From Arthrobacter frigidicola (GTDB lineage Bacteria > Actinomycetota > Actinomycetes > Actinomycetales > Micrococcaceae), in the NCBI GenBank assembly GCA_003602285.1, contig QZVU01000002.1, positions 558,001 to 622,000 on the forward strand: a stretch of 64,000 nt of DNA, read 5' to 3'. The notes beneath the pieces were generated by a model that worked only from the letters and a program-made list of their open reading frames with translations, searched no databases and was not told where the DNA came from. Numbering within the stretch: the first letter of the stretch is position 1; every line of letters starts with the position of its first letter. Below are positions 33,129 to 41,095 of this stretch, in pieces. Position numbers and translations under genes: made by a program.

Positions 33129-33809
33129 ATGACCCTGAACCGCACCGCCCTCAAAGCAGCACTGATCCCCGTTCTCCTGGCGACCCTGGCCGGCTGCAGC
33201 ACGGCCGCCGAACCGGCCTCGACCGCCTCCGCCGCGCCGTCCTCCACGGCCGTGCCCGCCCCGGCGGAGGCCGCCCCCGCCGAGGCTGCGCCCGCACCGG
33301 GGGAAGCATCCCCGGCGCCCGCGAAGGCTCCGACGCTGGCGCGCACCCAGGGGGGCGTGCAGATCTTCGACGGCGCTGCCCCGACCCTGCTGGACACCGC
33401 CGATCGATACGGCGCCAAGAGCGCCATCCAGCTCACGGCTGGACCAGCGGCCGGCACCGCCGTGACGGACGCGGGCGGGTTTTCCCTCTACCGCTTCGAC
33501 AACGACACCGCCAACCCCTCCACGACCACCTGTGTCGATGACTGCGCCGTGAACTGGCCGCCGCTACTGGTGGACGGCACCGCCAAAATTTACACTGAGA
33601 ACGTCGACGCCAGCCTGATCGGCTACGTCGAACGGTCCGACGGGACCTGCCAGGTAACTCTTGGCGGTTGGCCCGTTTACTACTTCGCCGGGGATACAGC
33701 CCCCGGTCAGGCGCTTGGCCAGGGCATTGGGGGCACCTGGTTCACAATCGACGGAACAGGCAAGAAGGCCGCCCAGACGGCCGCTCCGTCGGAGGTCCCG
33801 GGATACTAA
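33129..33809 (+). CDS. Lipoprotein with two secreted-repeat (Yx(F/W/Y)xxD) motifs
   Basis: 226 residues. Signal peptide with lipobox TLAGC (lipid Cys about 23), then a low-complexity Ala/Pro/Glu linker (roughly residues 25-65) for crossing the cell wall. Two copies of the repeat seen in COG4315-type lipoproteins follow: GGFSLYRFDNDTANPSTTTC with VDDCAVNWPPLL and GGWPVYYFAGDTAPGQALGQ with GTWFTIDG. The paired Cys residues could form a disulfide. Function is unknown; such proteins are often near heme, copper or oxidative stress genes. RBS AAAGGAC before ATG. Confidence 0.78.
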   Translation: MTLNRTALKAALIPVLLATLAGCSTAAEPASTASAAPSSTAVPAPAEAAPAEAAPAPGEASPAPAKAPTLARTQGGVQIFDGAAPTLLDTADRYGAKSAIQLTAGPAAGTAVTDAGGFSLYRFDNDTANPSTTTCVDDCAVNWPPLLVDGTAKIYTENVDASLIGYVERSDGTCQVTLGGWPVYYFAGDTAPGQALGQGIGGTWFTIDGTGKKAAQTAAPSEVPGY

Positions 33810-33948
33810 GCCGGCATCCCGAGCCGATTGAACCCATTCCCCCTCAAGACCGCGTATCGACCAGGCGTCGGTGGCGGCCTGCCCGGGCACGAGTGCCCTT
33901 CCGAGGGGACCCAGGAAACCCAGGAACCAGAAATTTCAGGAGACCATA

Positions 33949-35343
33949 GTGACCGCAGAACCGAATCCCGCCGCTCCCGGACCCATCCTGGCTGCCGCCG
34001 GGGAGAGCGCCTACACAGCCGCCACCTCCAGCTACAACCTTGCGGTGGAGATCCGTCCCCAGTTCGCCGCCACGGCCACCACCGTCGCCGAAGTCCAGGC
34101 CATCCTTAGGGAGGCGGCGGCTCAGAACCTGTCGGTTCGGGTGCATGCCACCGGGCATGGCTCCGGATCGGTACTCCCCTATGGGGCGGATGACGTGCTC
34201 ATCCGGGTGCGGATGGAAGGCGGGGTCGTCGTCGACCCGGACTCCCGGACGGCGGTGATTCCGGCGGGCACCCCCTGGGGGGAGGTGCTGGCCGCCTCCG
34301 CTCCCCACGGACTGGTTCCGCTGCACGGGTCCTCCCCGACGGTCGGGGCGGTCGGTTACCTGCTGCGGACGGGGCTGAGCTTCTACGGCAGGCGGTACGG
34401 CCTCGCCTCGAACTCGCTCACCTCGATCACGCTCGTGACCGCCGATGGTGCTGTCGTCACGGTGGACCACGACAACGACCGTGAACTGTTCGACGCGCTG
34501 CGCGGCGGCGGCGGCGGCTTCGGCGTCGTCGTCTCGGTGACGGTGTCCCTCTTCGCGATCGACTCGGTGTTCACCGGTGCCGCGTTCTGGCCGGCCGCCG
34601 AGGCCCCGTTCCTGCTTCAGGCGTGGGAGGAATGGGCCGCGACGGCCCCGCCCGAGGCCTCCACGGCATTCCGGATCATGAACCTGCCACCCCTGCCCGG
34701 GCTCCCCCCGGCGCTCACGGCGGGCCCGGTCGTGTGCATTGACGGAGCCGTCCTCGACGGGGAGGGACGCTCCGGGGCGGAGATTGCCGCGGACCTCCTG
34801 GAGCCCCTGCGCCGGCGGGTCGAACCGATCCTCGACACCTGGCACCCCGGGGTCCCCACCGACGTGCCCGCAACCCACATGGATCCCCCGGACCCGGCGC
34901 CGTTCGTGGGCGACCACCAGATGCTGAAGCCTCTCGGCGCCGCCGGGCGCCAGGCGCTGCTGTCGATCGCGGGCACGGCCGCTGGAGCCCACCTGACGAT
35001 CGTTGAACTCCGCCAGCTGGGCGGGGCCCTGGCCGTCCCCGATCCCCGGGGCGGCATCGTGAATTCCCTGTCCGGTGCGTACGGCTCGCTCAGCATAGGC
35101 ATCCTCGCCGGCCCTGACGCCGCGGAGGGGGTGGAGGCCGGACTGTCCGAACTGCGTGCGGTGCTTGAGCCCTGGGACACCGGCCTGACCGCTCCAAGCT
35201 TTGTTGACCGCTTCGATGGACCGCAGCGTTCCTTCGACGCCTCGGTGGCGGAGCAGGTCGAGGCGGTCCGCCGGCGGGTGGATCCGCAGGGCGTGTTCGG
35301 CCGCGATGCCTCGTATGCCGTGCCGGCGGGCTCGCGGAGATAG
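33949..35343 (+). CDS. FAD-binding (PCMH/BBE-type) oxidoreductase
   Basis: 464 residues, flavoprotein oxidase or dehydrogenase of the berberine-bridge/6-hydroxynicotine oxidase class. The FAD domain has VAEVQAILREAAAQNLSVRVHATGHGSG, where His of GHG may be a flavin attachment site, then VIPAGTPWGEVLAA and TVGAVGYLLRTGLSFYGRRYGLASNSL and GGGGGFGVVVSV. The C-terminal VDPQGVFGRD resembles the BBE tail with Asn replaced. GTG at 33949 is preceded by CAGGAGA; a longer frame upstream is unlikely. Substrate may be a sugar, alkaloid or alcohol. The MOSC gene starts 9 bp after its stop. Confidence 0.8.
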   Translation: MTAEPNPAAPGPILAAAGESAYTAATSSYNLAVEIRPQFAATATTVAEVQAILREAAAQNLSVRVHATGHGSGSVLPYGADDVLIRVRMEGGVVVDPDSRTAVIPAGTPWGEVLAASAPHGLVPLHGSSPTVGAVGYLLRTGLSFYGRRYGLASNSLTSITLVTADGAVVTVDHDNDRELFDALRGGGGGFGVVVSVTVSLFAIDSVFTGAAFWPAAEAPFLLQAWEEWAATAPPEASTAFRIMNLPPLPGLPPALTAGPVVCIDGAVLDGEGRSGAEIAADLLEPLRRRVEPILDTWHPGVPTDVPATHMDPPDPAPFVGDHQMLKPLGAAGRQALLSIAGTAAGAHLTIVELRQLGGALAVPDPRGGIVNSLSGAYGSLSIGILAGPDAAEGVEAGLSELRAVLEPWDTGLTAPSFVDRFDGPQRSFDASVAEQVEAVRRRVDPQGVFGRDASYAVPAGSRR

Positions 35344-35352
35344 TTTGAGGTC

Positions 35353-35925
35353 ATGACGACATCGTTTCGGTACGATGTGGAGGTGCTGCACCTGCTCGTG
35401 TCGCCGGCGCACGCCTACTTCGGCCGCGCACGCGACGGAGCGGCGGACGTCCCGACGACGGACGCCGACAGGGTTGACCTCGTGGCGGGCAAGGGGATCG
35501 TCGGCGACCGGTTCTTCGGCAAGGCGGCGCACATGGATGCGGCGGTGACGTTGATGGCGGTCGAGGCCCTCGATGCCATCGCCGATGAACTGGGGGTCGA
35601 GCACTTCGACCCGCTGCTTCCACGTCGCAATGTGATCCTTCGGGGCGCCCAGCTGGCACCCCTGGTCGGGGAGGAGTTCGCGCTGGAATCCGGTGGCGAC
35701 ACCGTGAGGCTTCGAGGCGGGCGGCCGGCGCACCCCTGTGTCTGGATGGACCGGGTGATGGCCCCCGGCGTGCATTCGGCGATGCGCGGGCGCGGGGGCA
35801 TCCGCTGCCAGGTGCTCTCGGACGGCGTGCTGCACCGCGGGCCGGCCGTGCTGGTCAGCCCCGTCCCGCTGGAGCCCGGGCAGGCACACGTTCCGGCCCT
35901 GCGACGGGCCACCCGGCTGCCCTGA
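35353..35925 (+). CDS. MOSC domain protein
   Basis: 190 residues, the sulfur-carrier domain found in molybdenum-cofactor sulfurases and in stand-alone molybdenum-related proteins such as YiiM. Features: DLVAGKGIVGDRFFGKAAHMDAAVTL, LPRRNVIL and the Cys in RPAHPCVWMDR expected to carry sulfur. It follows the FAD oxidoreductase by 9 bp. TAGTTT, which includes the upstream stop codon, lies six bases before the ATG, so a leaderless start is also possible. Confidence 0.85.
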   Translation: MTTSFRYDVEVLHLLVSPAHAYFGRARDGAADVPTTDADRVDLVAGKGIVGDRFFGKAAHMDAAVTLMAVEALDAIADELGVEHFDPLLPRRNVILRGAQLAPLVGEEFALESGGDTVRLRGGRPAHPCVWMDRVMAPGVHSAMRGRGGIRCQVLSDGVLHRGPAVLVSPVPLEPGQAHVPALRRATRLP

Positions 35926-35938
35926 CCCCGCACGGCCA

Positions 35939-35970
35939 CCTACCCGTCCGCCATCGGCCGGACGGGTAGG
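35939..35970. terminator. Perfect 12-bp stem hairpin after the MOSC gene
   Basis: CCTACCCGTCCG (35939-35950) pairs with 35959-35970 around an 8-nt loop. It begins 13 bp past the MOSC stop and probably ends that transcript. The right arm ends in TAGG of a possible -10 (TAGGCT, 35967-35972) for the next gene. Confidence 0.6.
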
Positions 35971-36032
35971 CTGTGCCTGTCCGGGCTGGGCTAGGCCCGG
36001 CGGTTCGCGTACGGCGGGAGGACAGCGGCTTC

Positions 36033-36857
36033 GTGGGAAAAGGTAAGGTCATTGCGCACCGCGGCGCGTCCGCCGATGCCCCCGAAAACACTCTCGCGGC
36101 CGTCACCCTCGCCGTCGACCACGGCGCGGACTTCGTGGAGATTGACGTGCGCCGGACCCTGGACGGGGAGCTGGTCGTCATCCACGACCCCACCCTGCAG
36201 CGGACCACGGATGTGCTCCGGGTGATCCCCGGCCGCGCCCGGTACGACGTCGCCGGGTTCACGCTGGCCGAAATCCGCGCCCTCGACGCGGGAAGCTGGT
36301 TCGGACCCGGCTTCGCGGGGGAGCGTGTGCCGACCCTCCAGGAGGTCCTCGCCGCCCTGGCCGGCCGGGCGGGCCTGCTGCTCGAGGTCAAGGATCCCGC
36401 GTCCGCCCCGGGCATCGCCGAGGACCTTCGGTCGGTGCTCGACGCCGCGGGCTGGCTTGGGGAGGCCCCGGCCGGGCGGCTGGTGGTGCAGTCAGCCGAC
36501 TGGACCTTCGTCAAGGAGTTCCATCTGCTCCTGCCGGAGGTGCCGGTGGGTCTGCTCGGCGGGCCACCGCCACCGCCGGAGATCGACGGGGCGGCGGGCT
36601 GGGCGCACTGCATCAACCCGAAGAACACCAAGGTCACCGCCGCTCTGGTCCGCCGCGTCCACGGCGGCGGGATGGTCCTGTGGCCCTACACGGTCGACAA
36701 CCCCCGCCGCATGCGCGAACTGATTCAGCTCGGCGCCGACGGCATCATCACGAACCGTCCCGCGCTCGCGGCGGAGGTTCTGGCCGCCGAACCGGTCCTC
36801 AGCAGGCTCCGCCGCCTCCGGAGGTTCCTGGCCGGACTGGTCCGGACCGGGCGGTGA
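36033..36857 (+). CDS. Glycerophosphodiester phosphodiesterase
   Basis: GDPD hydrolysing glycerophosphodiesters to glycerol-3-phosphate and an alcohol, 274 residues, no signal peptide, so cytosolic. Catalytic features: IAHRGASADAPENTLAAV (first His and Glu), FVEIDVRRTLDGELVVIHDPTL (Glu-x-Asp and second His) and LLLEVKDP. The C-terminus shows VLWPYTVDNPRRMRELIQLGADGIITNRP, the usual closing strand. GTG at 36033 is chosen because the barrel starts at once; a GTG at 35973 would overlap a likely -10 box. GGGAGG lies 12 nt upstream, a little far. Confidence 0.87.
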   Translation: MGKGKVIAHRGASADAPENTLAAVTLAVDHGADFVEIDVRRTLDGELVVIHDPTLQRTTDVLRVIPGRARYDVAGFTLAEIRALDAGSWFGPGFAGERVPTLQEVLAALAGRAGLLLEVKDPASAPGIAEDLRSVLDAAGWLGEAPAGRLVVQSADWTFVKEFHLLLPEVPVGLLGGPPPPPEIDGAAGWAHCINPKNTKVTAALVRRVHGGGMVLWPYTVDNPRRMRELIQLGADGIITNRPALAAEVLAAEPVLSRLRRLRRFLAGLVRTGR

Positions 36858-36888
36858 TGGGCCGCGCCGCGTCCGGGAGCCGGGCTTA

Positions 36889-36894
36889 TAGGCT
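36889..36894 (+). promoter_or_regulatory. -10 hexamer TAGGCT, probable leaderless promoter of the MATE gene
   Basis: TAGGCT, six bases, GTG 36901; no Shine-Dalgarno sequence. Same spacing as at 835, 28594 and 63762. Confidence 0.5.
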
Positions 36895-36900
36895 GAGTCC

Positions 36901-38250
36901 GTGAGTGAAACCCTCCCGGGAAACCGGCAGCTCAGCCGCAGCATCCTCCGGCTGGCCGTGCCCGCGCTGGGCGCGCTCATCGCCGAACCCCTCTTCCTGC
37001 TGGCCGACTCTGCCATCGTCGGGCACCTGGGCGTCGCCGAGCTCGCCGGGGTCGGCCTCGCCTCCACCGTCCTTCAGACCGGGGTGGGCCTGATGATCTT
37101 CCTCGCCTACTCGACCACCCCGGCCGTGGCCCGCCTCCTTGGCGCCGGCCGGCGCGAGGAAGCCCTGGCTGCCGGGCGCGACGGCATCGGCCTCGCGGTG
37201 CTCCTGGGAGTTGTGCTCTCCGCCGCCGGCTGGATCCTCGCTCCGGCGCTCACCGCGGGCCTGGGCGCCCGGGGTGAGGTGCAGGCCTTCGCCGTCGACT
37301 ACCTCCGCTGGTCCATGCCCGGGCTCACCGCGATCCTTATCGTCCTGGCCGCCACCGGGGTGCTGCGCGGACTGCAGGACACCCGGACACCGCTGATCGT
37401 CGCTGCGGTGGGCTTCGGGGTCAACATCGTGCTGAACCTGCTGCTCGTGTACGGAGCGGGACTGTCAGTCGCCGGCTCCGCCCTGGGCACCAGCATCACC
37501 CAGTGCGGGATGGCAGCGGCCTTCCTGGCGATCATTTTCCGGTCCACACGCGCCGGCGCGGTGCCGCTGCGGCCGTCCTGGCGCGGGGTGCGGTCCACCG
37601 CCACCGTCGGCTCCTGGCTGATGCTGCGTACCCTCAGCCTGCGCCTGGCCATCCTGGCCACGGTCTTCGTCGCCACCGCCCAGGGACCGGTGTCCCTCGC
37701 GGCCCACCAGCTTGTCATGACGGTGTTCACGTTCCTCGCCTTCGCCCTCGACGCGCTGGCCATTGCGGCCCAGGCGCTGATCGGGAAGGAACTCGGCGCG
37801 GCAAACAAAACCCTCGCCCGCGCCCTGACCCGGCGCATGATCGTGTGGGGTGTCGGCTTCGGCATGCTCACCGGCGCCCTGCTGGCCCTGGCCGCGCCCT
37901 TCGCCGGCTGGATCTTCACCCCCGACGAATCGGTCCAGGCGGCCTTCGCCGCGGGCCTCTGGGTGCTCGCGGCCGCCCAGCCGGTGTGCGGATTCGTGTT
38001 CGTGCTCGACGGCGTCCTGATCGGAGCCGGCGACGCGCGGTACCTCGCCCTCGTCGGAGTCCTCAACCTGATCGTCTATCTTCCACTGCTCGCTTGGCTG
38101 CACAGCACCGGGCTCACCGGCGGTGCCGGCCTGGTCTGGCTGTGGGCCGCCTTCGCCCTCGGCTACATGGCGGCACGGGCCGCCACCTTGGGCTGGCGCG
38201 TGCGCGATGACCGGTGGATGGTCACCGGCCCCGGCGGCCGTCCGGCGTGA
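36901..38250 (+). CDS. MATE-family efflux transporter (DinF-like)
   Basis: 449 residues and twelve predicted membrane helices; sodium- or proton-driven export of drugs or metabolites. The N-terminal helix pair contains ALGALIAEPLFLLADSAIVGHLG, the conserved MATE signature, and the second half repeats the pattern around LAAHQLVMTVFTFLAFALDALAIAAQALIGKELG. This matches the DinF branch. It begins 43 bp after the GDPD gene but seems to have its own promoter. Confidence 0.88.
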   Translation: MSETLPGNRQLSRSILRLAVPALGALIAEPLFLLADSAIVGHLGVAELAGVGLASTVLQTGVGLMIFLAYSTTPAVARLLGAGRREEALAAGRDGIGLAVLLGVVLSAAGWILAPALTAGLGARGEVQAFAVDYLRWSMPGLTAILIVLAATGVLRGLQDTRTPLIVAAVGFGVNIVLNLLLVYGAGLSVAGSALGTSITQCGMAAAFLAIIFRSTRAGAVPLRPSWRGVRSTATVGSWLMLRTLSLRLAILATVFVATAQGPVSLAAHQLVMTVFTFLAFALDALAIAAQALIGKELGAANKTLARALTRRMIVWGVGFGMLTGALLALAAPFAGWIFTPDESVQAAFAAGLWVLAAAQPVCGFVFVLDGVLIGAGDARYLALVGVLNLIVYLPLLAWLHSTGLTGGAGLVWLWAAFALGYMAARAATLGWRVRDDRWMVTGPGGRPA

Positions 38251-38269
38251 ACGGGCCCGCCCTGCCCTC

Positions 38270-38275
38270 TACACT
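38270..38275 (+). promoter_or_regulatory. -10 hexamer TACACT before the membrane protein gene
   Basis: Predicts transcription from about 38281, where a GTG opens a 16-codon frame whose TGA shares a base with the ATG at 38331. That frame has no ribosome binding site but could be translated as a leaderless leader. Confidence 0.35.
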
Positions 38276-38330
38276 TGTCGGTGCCGGAGGTGTCTTTTCC
38301 CGCCCGGTTCCCCCTGAAAGGCAGAGCGTG

Positions 38331-38951
38331 ATGACCGCGACTTCCCGCGCCGACGGCGCCTCCGGGCTGGACAGCCGGGACGGTTTCTCCGTCTGGAAGC
38401 CCTTCCTGCTGCGGGCCGCCGCGGCCGCCGTCTTCGGCCTGCTCACCATCTTCTGGCAGGAGCCCTCCGTCCACGTGCTGTCCATCACCGGCGGGGCATA
38501 CTTGCTGGTCCTGGGCGCGGGCCTCCCATGGACGGCGCGCTCCACCGGGGTTTCAAGGAACCGCGGTATCGCCGCGGCGGTGGCCGGCGGCGTGCTCGCC
38601 GCCGCGGGGCTCGGCAACCTTGTAGTCCAGAACGAACTCCTCTTCGCCGTCACCGCCGGGGCTGCCCTGGCCGCGGCCGGAGCCGTCGAGCTCGTCATCG
38701 GGGCGCGCCTGCGGCGGACCCGGCCAGCGGGTAACGACCTGATCCTTGTCGGCGCGGTCTCCGTCCTCACCGCGGTGGCCCTGCCCTTCGTCGTGCCGCT
38801 TGGTGCCCATGCCCTCCTCGGCGTGGCCGGTGGGGGAGCGCTGCTGACCGCCGTCGTGCTGGGCATTGCCGCCCTGAGTTACCGGCAGGAGGCCGGCCGT
38901 CCCGCGTCGGGGGACGCCGGTGCGCGCCCCGCCGGGAACGCCGTAAACTAG
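38331..38951 (+). CDS. Integral membrane protein, unknown function
   Basis: 206 residues with six hydrophobic helices between residues 25 and 190 and short hydrophilic ends. The pattern (WKPFLLRAAAAAVFGLLTIFWQEPSVHVL, then evenly spaced Gly/Ala-rich helices) resembles the HdeD/DUF308 group but is not a firm match. ATG at 38331 has AAAGG nine bases upstream. No functional residue stands out. Confidence 0.7.
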   Translation: MTATSRADGASGLDSRDGFSVWKPFLLRAAAAAVFGLLTIFWQEPSVHVLSITGGAYLLVLGAGLPWTARSTGVSRNRGIAAAVAGGVLAAAGLGNLVVQNELLFAVTAGAALAAAGAVELVIGARLRRTRPAGNDLILVGAVSVLTAVALPFVVPLGAHALLGVAGGGALLTAVVLGIAALSYRQEAGRPASGDAGARPAGNAVN

Positions 38952-38958
38952 GAGGGGT

Positions 38959-38979
38959 GCTTCTACTGGTCGTAGAAGC
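38959..38979. terminator. 8-bp inverted repeat with 5-nt loop
   Basis: GCTTCTAC (38959-38966) and GTAGAAGC (38972-38979). It lies 8 bp after one gene and overlaps the expected -35 position for the -10 box TATGCT at 38989-38994, so it may be a terminator, an operator, or both. Confidence 0.4.
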
Positions 38980-39012
38980 CCGACCATCTATGCTCCACCG
39001 GAAGGATTGACA

Positions 39013-39393
39013 GTGGCTAAGAGCCAACCGGGGCAGCCCGGCCATGGCAGCGAGCGCCTCGGCGTGAAGGGGCCCCTCGTCTTTTCGGCGGTCCTTGCGG
39101 TCGTGGCAGGCGCCGCCACGACGGTCTTCGCGACCGGCGGGGGAAGCCGGGTCCTGCGCGTCGATCTCGGCCTCACGGCGGCGGGCATCGCCTTCATCGT
39201 GTCCCTGGTCATCTGCGCGATGCTGATGATTTCCGCGAAGCCCAACCCGGAACACCTGGGCAAGGGGTCCGGCGTGAACCGGTCCTCGGCCGCGGCCGGC
39301 GGACCCGGAATGTCGGGCGCCGCGGGCACGCCGACGACGCCGGAGCCCGGCACGGACGAGCCGCGCTACGGGCAGCGCAGCCCCGACGCCTGA
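39013..39393 (+). CDS. Small membrane protein, unknown function
   Basis: 126 residues: a hydrophilic N-terminus, two hydrophobic helices (about residues 22-44 and 52-75), and a Gly/Pro/Ser-rich hydrophilic tail of 50 residues. GTG at 39013 has GGAAGGA six bases upstream. No family recognised. Tail composition suggests a disordered cytoplasmic segment. Confidence 0.68.
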   Translation: MAKSQPGQPGHGSERLGVKGPLVFSAVLAVVAGAATTVFATGGGSRVLRVDLGLTAAGIAFIVSLVICAMLMISAKPNPEHLGKGSGVNRSSAAAGGPGMSGAAGTPTTPEPGTDEPRYGQRSPDA

Positions 39394-39420
39394 CCCGGCC
39401 GCACCCCAAGCACGTCAAGG

Positions 39421-39963
39421 CTAGACCGCCGCGCGGCGCGCCCGGTAGGCCTTCACGTGGGTCCGGTTGGCACAGTTCCCGGTGTCGCAGAAGCGCTTGG
39501 AACGGTTGCGGCTGAGATCAAGGACCACGGCCGCGCAGTCCTCCGCGGCGCACGTGCGCAGCCGCTCAAGTTCGTGCCCGCGGATGACGTCGGCGAGTGC
39601 CATCGCGGCCTCGGTGGCCATCCGGTCCGCAAGCGGCGCCTCCGGCCCCGTGGCGTGCAGATGCCAGTCCCAGTGATCGTGGCGCACCAGCTGCGGCAGG
39701 GCGTGCGCCGCGCGGAGGATGCGGTTGACGCGCTCGACGGCCTCGTCCTCGGGAGCATGCCAGATGGCCTCAAGCTCGGTGCGGAGCGCGCGCACGTCGT
39801 CGAGCTCGGCCTGCGTGTGGGTCCGGGAGCCGGAGAACTGCTGGGCGGCAAGGAACGCGTCGAGGTCGGCCGGTGTGGAAAGCCCGTCCGGGTCCTCCGC
39901 GGCGGTGTTGATCAGCGCCGCGGCGGACACCAACGCAACTTCCGTGTCATAGGCGAAAGACAT
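39421..39963 (-). CDS. CGNR zinc-finger (ABATE-type) regulator
   Basis: 180 residues. N-terminal ABATE-like ligand/dimer domain (SFAYDTEVALVSAAALINT...) and a C-terminal zinc finger LRTCAAEDCAAVVLDLSRN with KRFCDTGNCANRTHV, giving Cys-x4-Cys and Cys-x4-Cys pairs around the CGNR-like core (CANR here). Proteins of this family are presumed transcription factors. Divergent from an EamA transporter across 109 bp that holds an inverted GACCA/TGGTC repeat, so it probably controls that transporter. ATG at 39963 with AGGAG; a TTG 15 nt upstream is less likely. Confidence 0.82.
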   Translation of the reverse strand: MSFAYDTEVALVSAAALINTAAEDPDGLSTPADLDAFLAAQQFSGSRTHTQAELDDVRALRTELEAIWHAPEDEAVERVNRILRAAHALPQLVRHDHWDWHLHATGPEAPLADRMATEAAMALADVIRGHELERLRTCAAEDCAAVVLDLSRNRSKRFCDTGNCANRTHVKAYRARRAAV

Positions 39964-39997
39964 CTTGACTCCTGACAAATTGGCCCGCTAGTGTCAC

Positions 39998-40018
39998 GAC
40001 CATAACCATATTTTGGTC
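39998..40018. promoter_or_regulatory. Inverted repeat GACCA-N11-TGGTC in the CGNR/EamA intergenic region
   Basis: AT-rich spacer (CATAACCATATTTT region) between 5-bp arms at 39998-40002 and 40014-40018. It lies between two divergent genes and is the best candidate operator for the CGNR protein. Confidence 0.35.
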
Positions 40019-40072
40019 ATTACACCACCGTGGGCGGGGCATCCCGCGGATCGTCACCTGAGGGGCAAGCGT

Positions 40073-41044
40073 ATGGCACAGCGTCCACCGTCCGGCATCT
40101 GGGTGGCGCTGCTGTCCGCTGCGACCTTCGGGGTCTCAGGGCCGTTCGCCAAGTCCCTGCTCGAGATCGGCTGGAGTCCTGGCGCCGCGGTCGGCGTGCG
40201 CATCGGCGGTGCGGCCCTGGTGCTCCTGGTGCCGGTGCTCGTGGCCCTGCGGGGACGCTGGTCGACGCTGCGCGGCAACGCCCTGACCCTGACCATCTAC
40301 GGTGTCACGGCGATCGCCCTGTGCCAGCTCTTCTACTTCAACGCGGTGGCCCGGATGTCGGTCGGTGTGTCACTGCTGCTCGAATACCTGGCGCCGGTGC
40401 TGCTGGTGGGCTGGCTGTGGATTCGTTCCCGGCGCGCACCGCACCGGCTGACCGCCCTGGGCTCCGTCGTCGCCGTCCTCGGCCTGCTGCTGGTGCTCGA
40501 CCTGGGCGCGGAGGAACGGCTCGACCCTGTCGGGGTGCTCTTCGGACTCGCCGCGGCGGTGTGCCTCGTCGTCTTCTTCCTGATGTCGGCCCGGGTGCAG
40601 GACTCCCTCCCGCCGCTGGTCATGGCCGGCGGTGGCATGGTGGCCGGGGCGCTCACCATCCTGGTCCTGGGCCTGACCGGCCTGATGCCGTTCCGCTTCG
40701 TGTTCACCGACGTGGTGCTGGCGGGCTGGGAGACGTCCTGGCTGGTGCCGGTGGCCGGTCTGGTCCTCATCTCCACGGTGGCCGCGTACGTTGCGGGCAT
40801 CGTCGCCGCCCAGCGGCTTGGTTCCAAGGTGGCGTCCTTCGCGGCGCTCACCGAGGTGGTCTTCGCCGTCCTTGCGGCCTGGCTGATCCTGGGGGAGCTC
40901 CCCGGCCTGATCCAGCTCGCCGGCGGCGCCCTGATCGTCGCCGGCGTGGTGTGCGTGCGGGTCGATGAACTGCGTGCCGCCGGGAGGGCGGCGCGCGATC
41001 CGCTCAACCAGCCGAACGTTGTGGAGCCGGTGCCGCGCGCCTGA
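40073..41044 (+). CDS. EamA/DMT-family transporter (RhtA-like)
   Basis: 323 residues, ten predicted helices in two EamA halves. GIWVALLSAATFGVSGPFAKSLLEIG opens the first; VAAYVAGIVAAQRLGSKVASFAALTEVVFAVLAAWLILGE is the conserved end of the second, the form seen in amino-acid exporters such as RhtA. ATG at 40073 has TGAGGGG eight bases upstream. Probably regulated by the divergent CGNR protein. Confidence 0.86.
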   Translation: MAQRPPSGIWVALLSAATFGVSGPFAKSLLEIGWSPGAAVGVRIGGAALVLLVPVLVALRGRWSTLRGNALTLTIYGVTAIALCQLFYFNAVARMSVGVSLLLEYLAPVLLVGWLWIRSRRAPHRLTALGSVVAVLGLLLVLDLGAEERLDPVGVLFGLAAAVCLVVFFLMSARVQDSLPPLVMAGGGMVAGALTILVLGLTGLMPFRFVFTDVVLAGWETSWLVPVAGLVLISTVAAYVAGIVAAQRLGSKVASFAALTEVVFAVLAAWLILGELPGLIQLAGGALIVAGVVCVRVDELRAAGRAARDPLNQPNVVEPVPRA

Positions 41045-41095
41045 GCCCGTCGGGATCGGGACATCAGCGGCCGAAGCGGCACCCGCCTCCGCGTC

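Noticed and set aside
33844-35889. A 681-codon minus-strand open frame
   Set aside because: Opposite the FAD oxidoreductase and MOSC genes, which have clear motifs; no ribosome binding site or motifs of its own.
38281-38331. 16-codon GTG frame ending at the next gene's ATG
   Set aside because: No ribosome binding site and the downstream gene has its own; kept only as a remark under the promoter at 38270.
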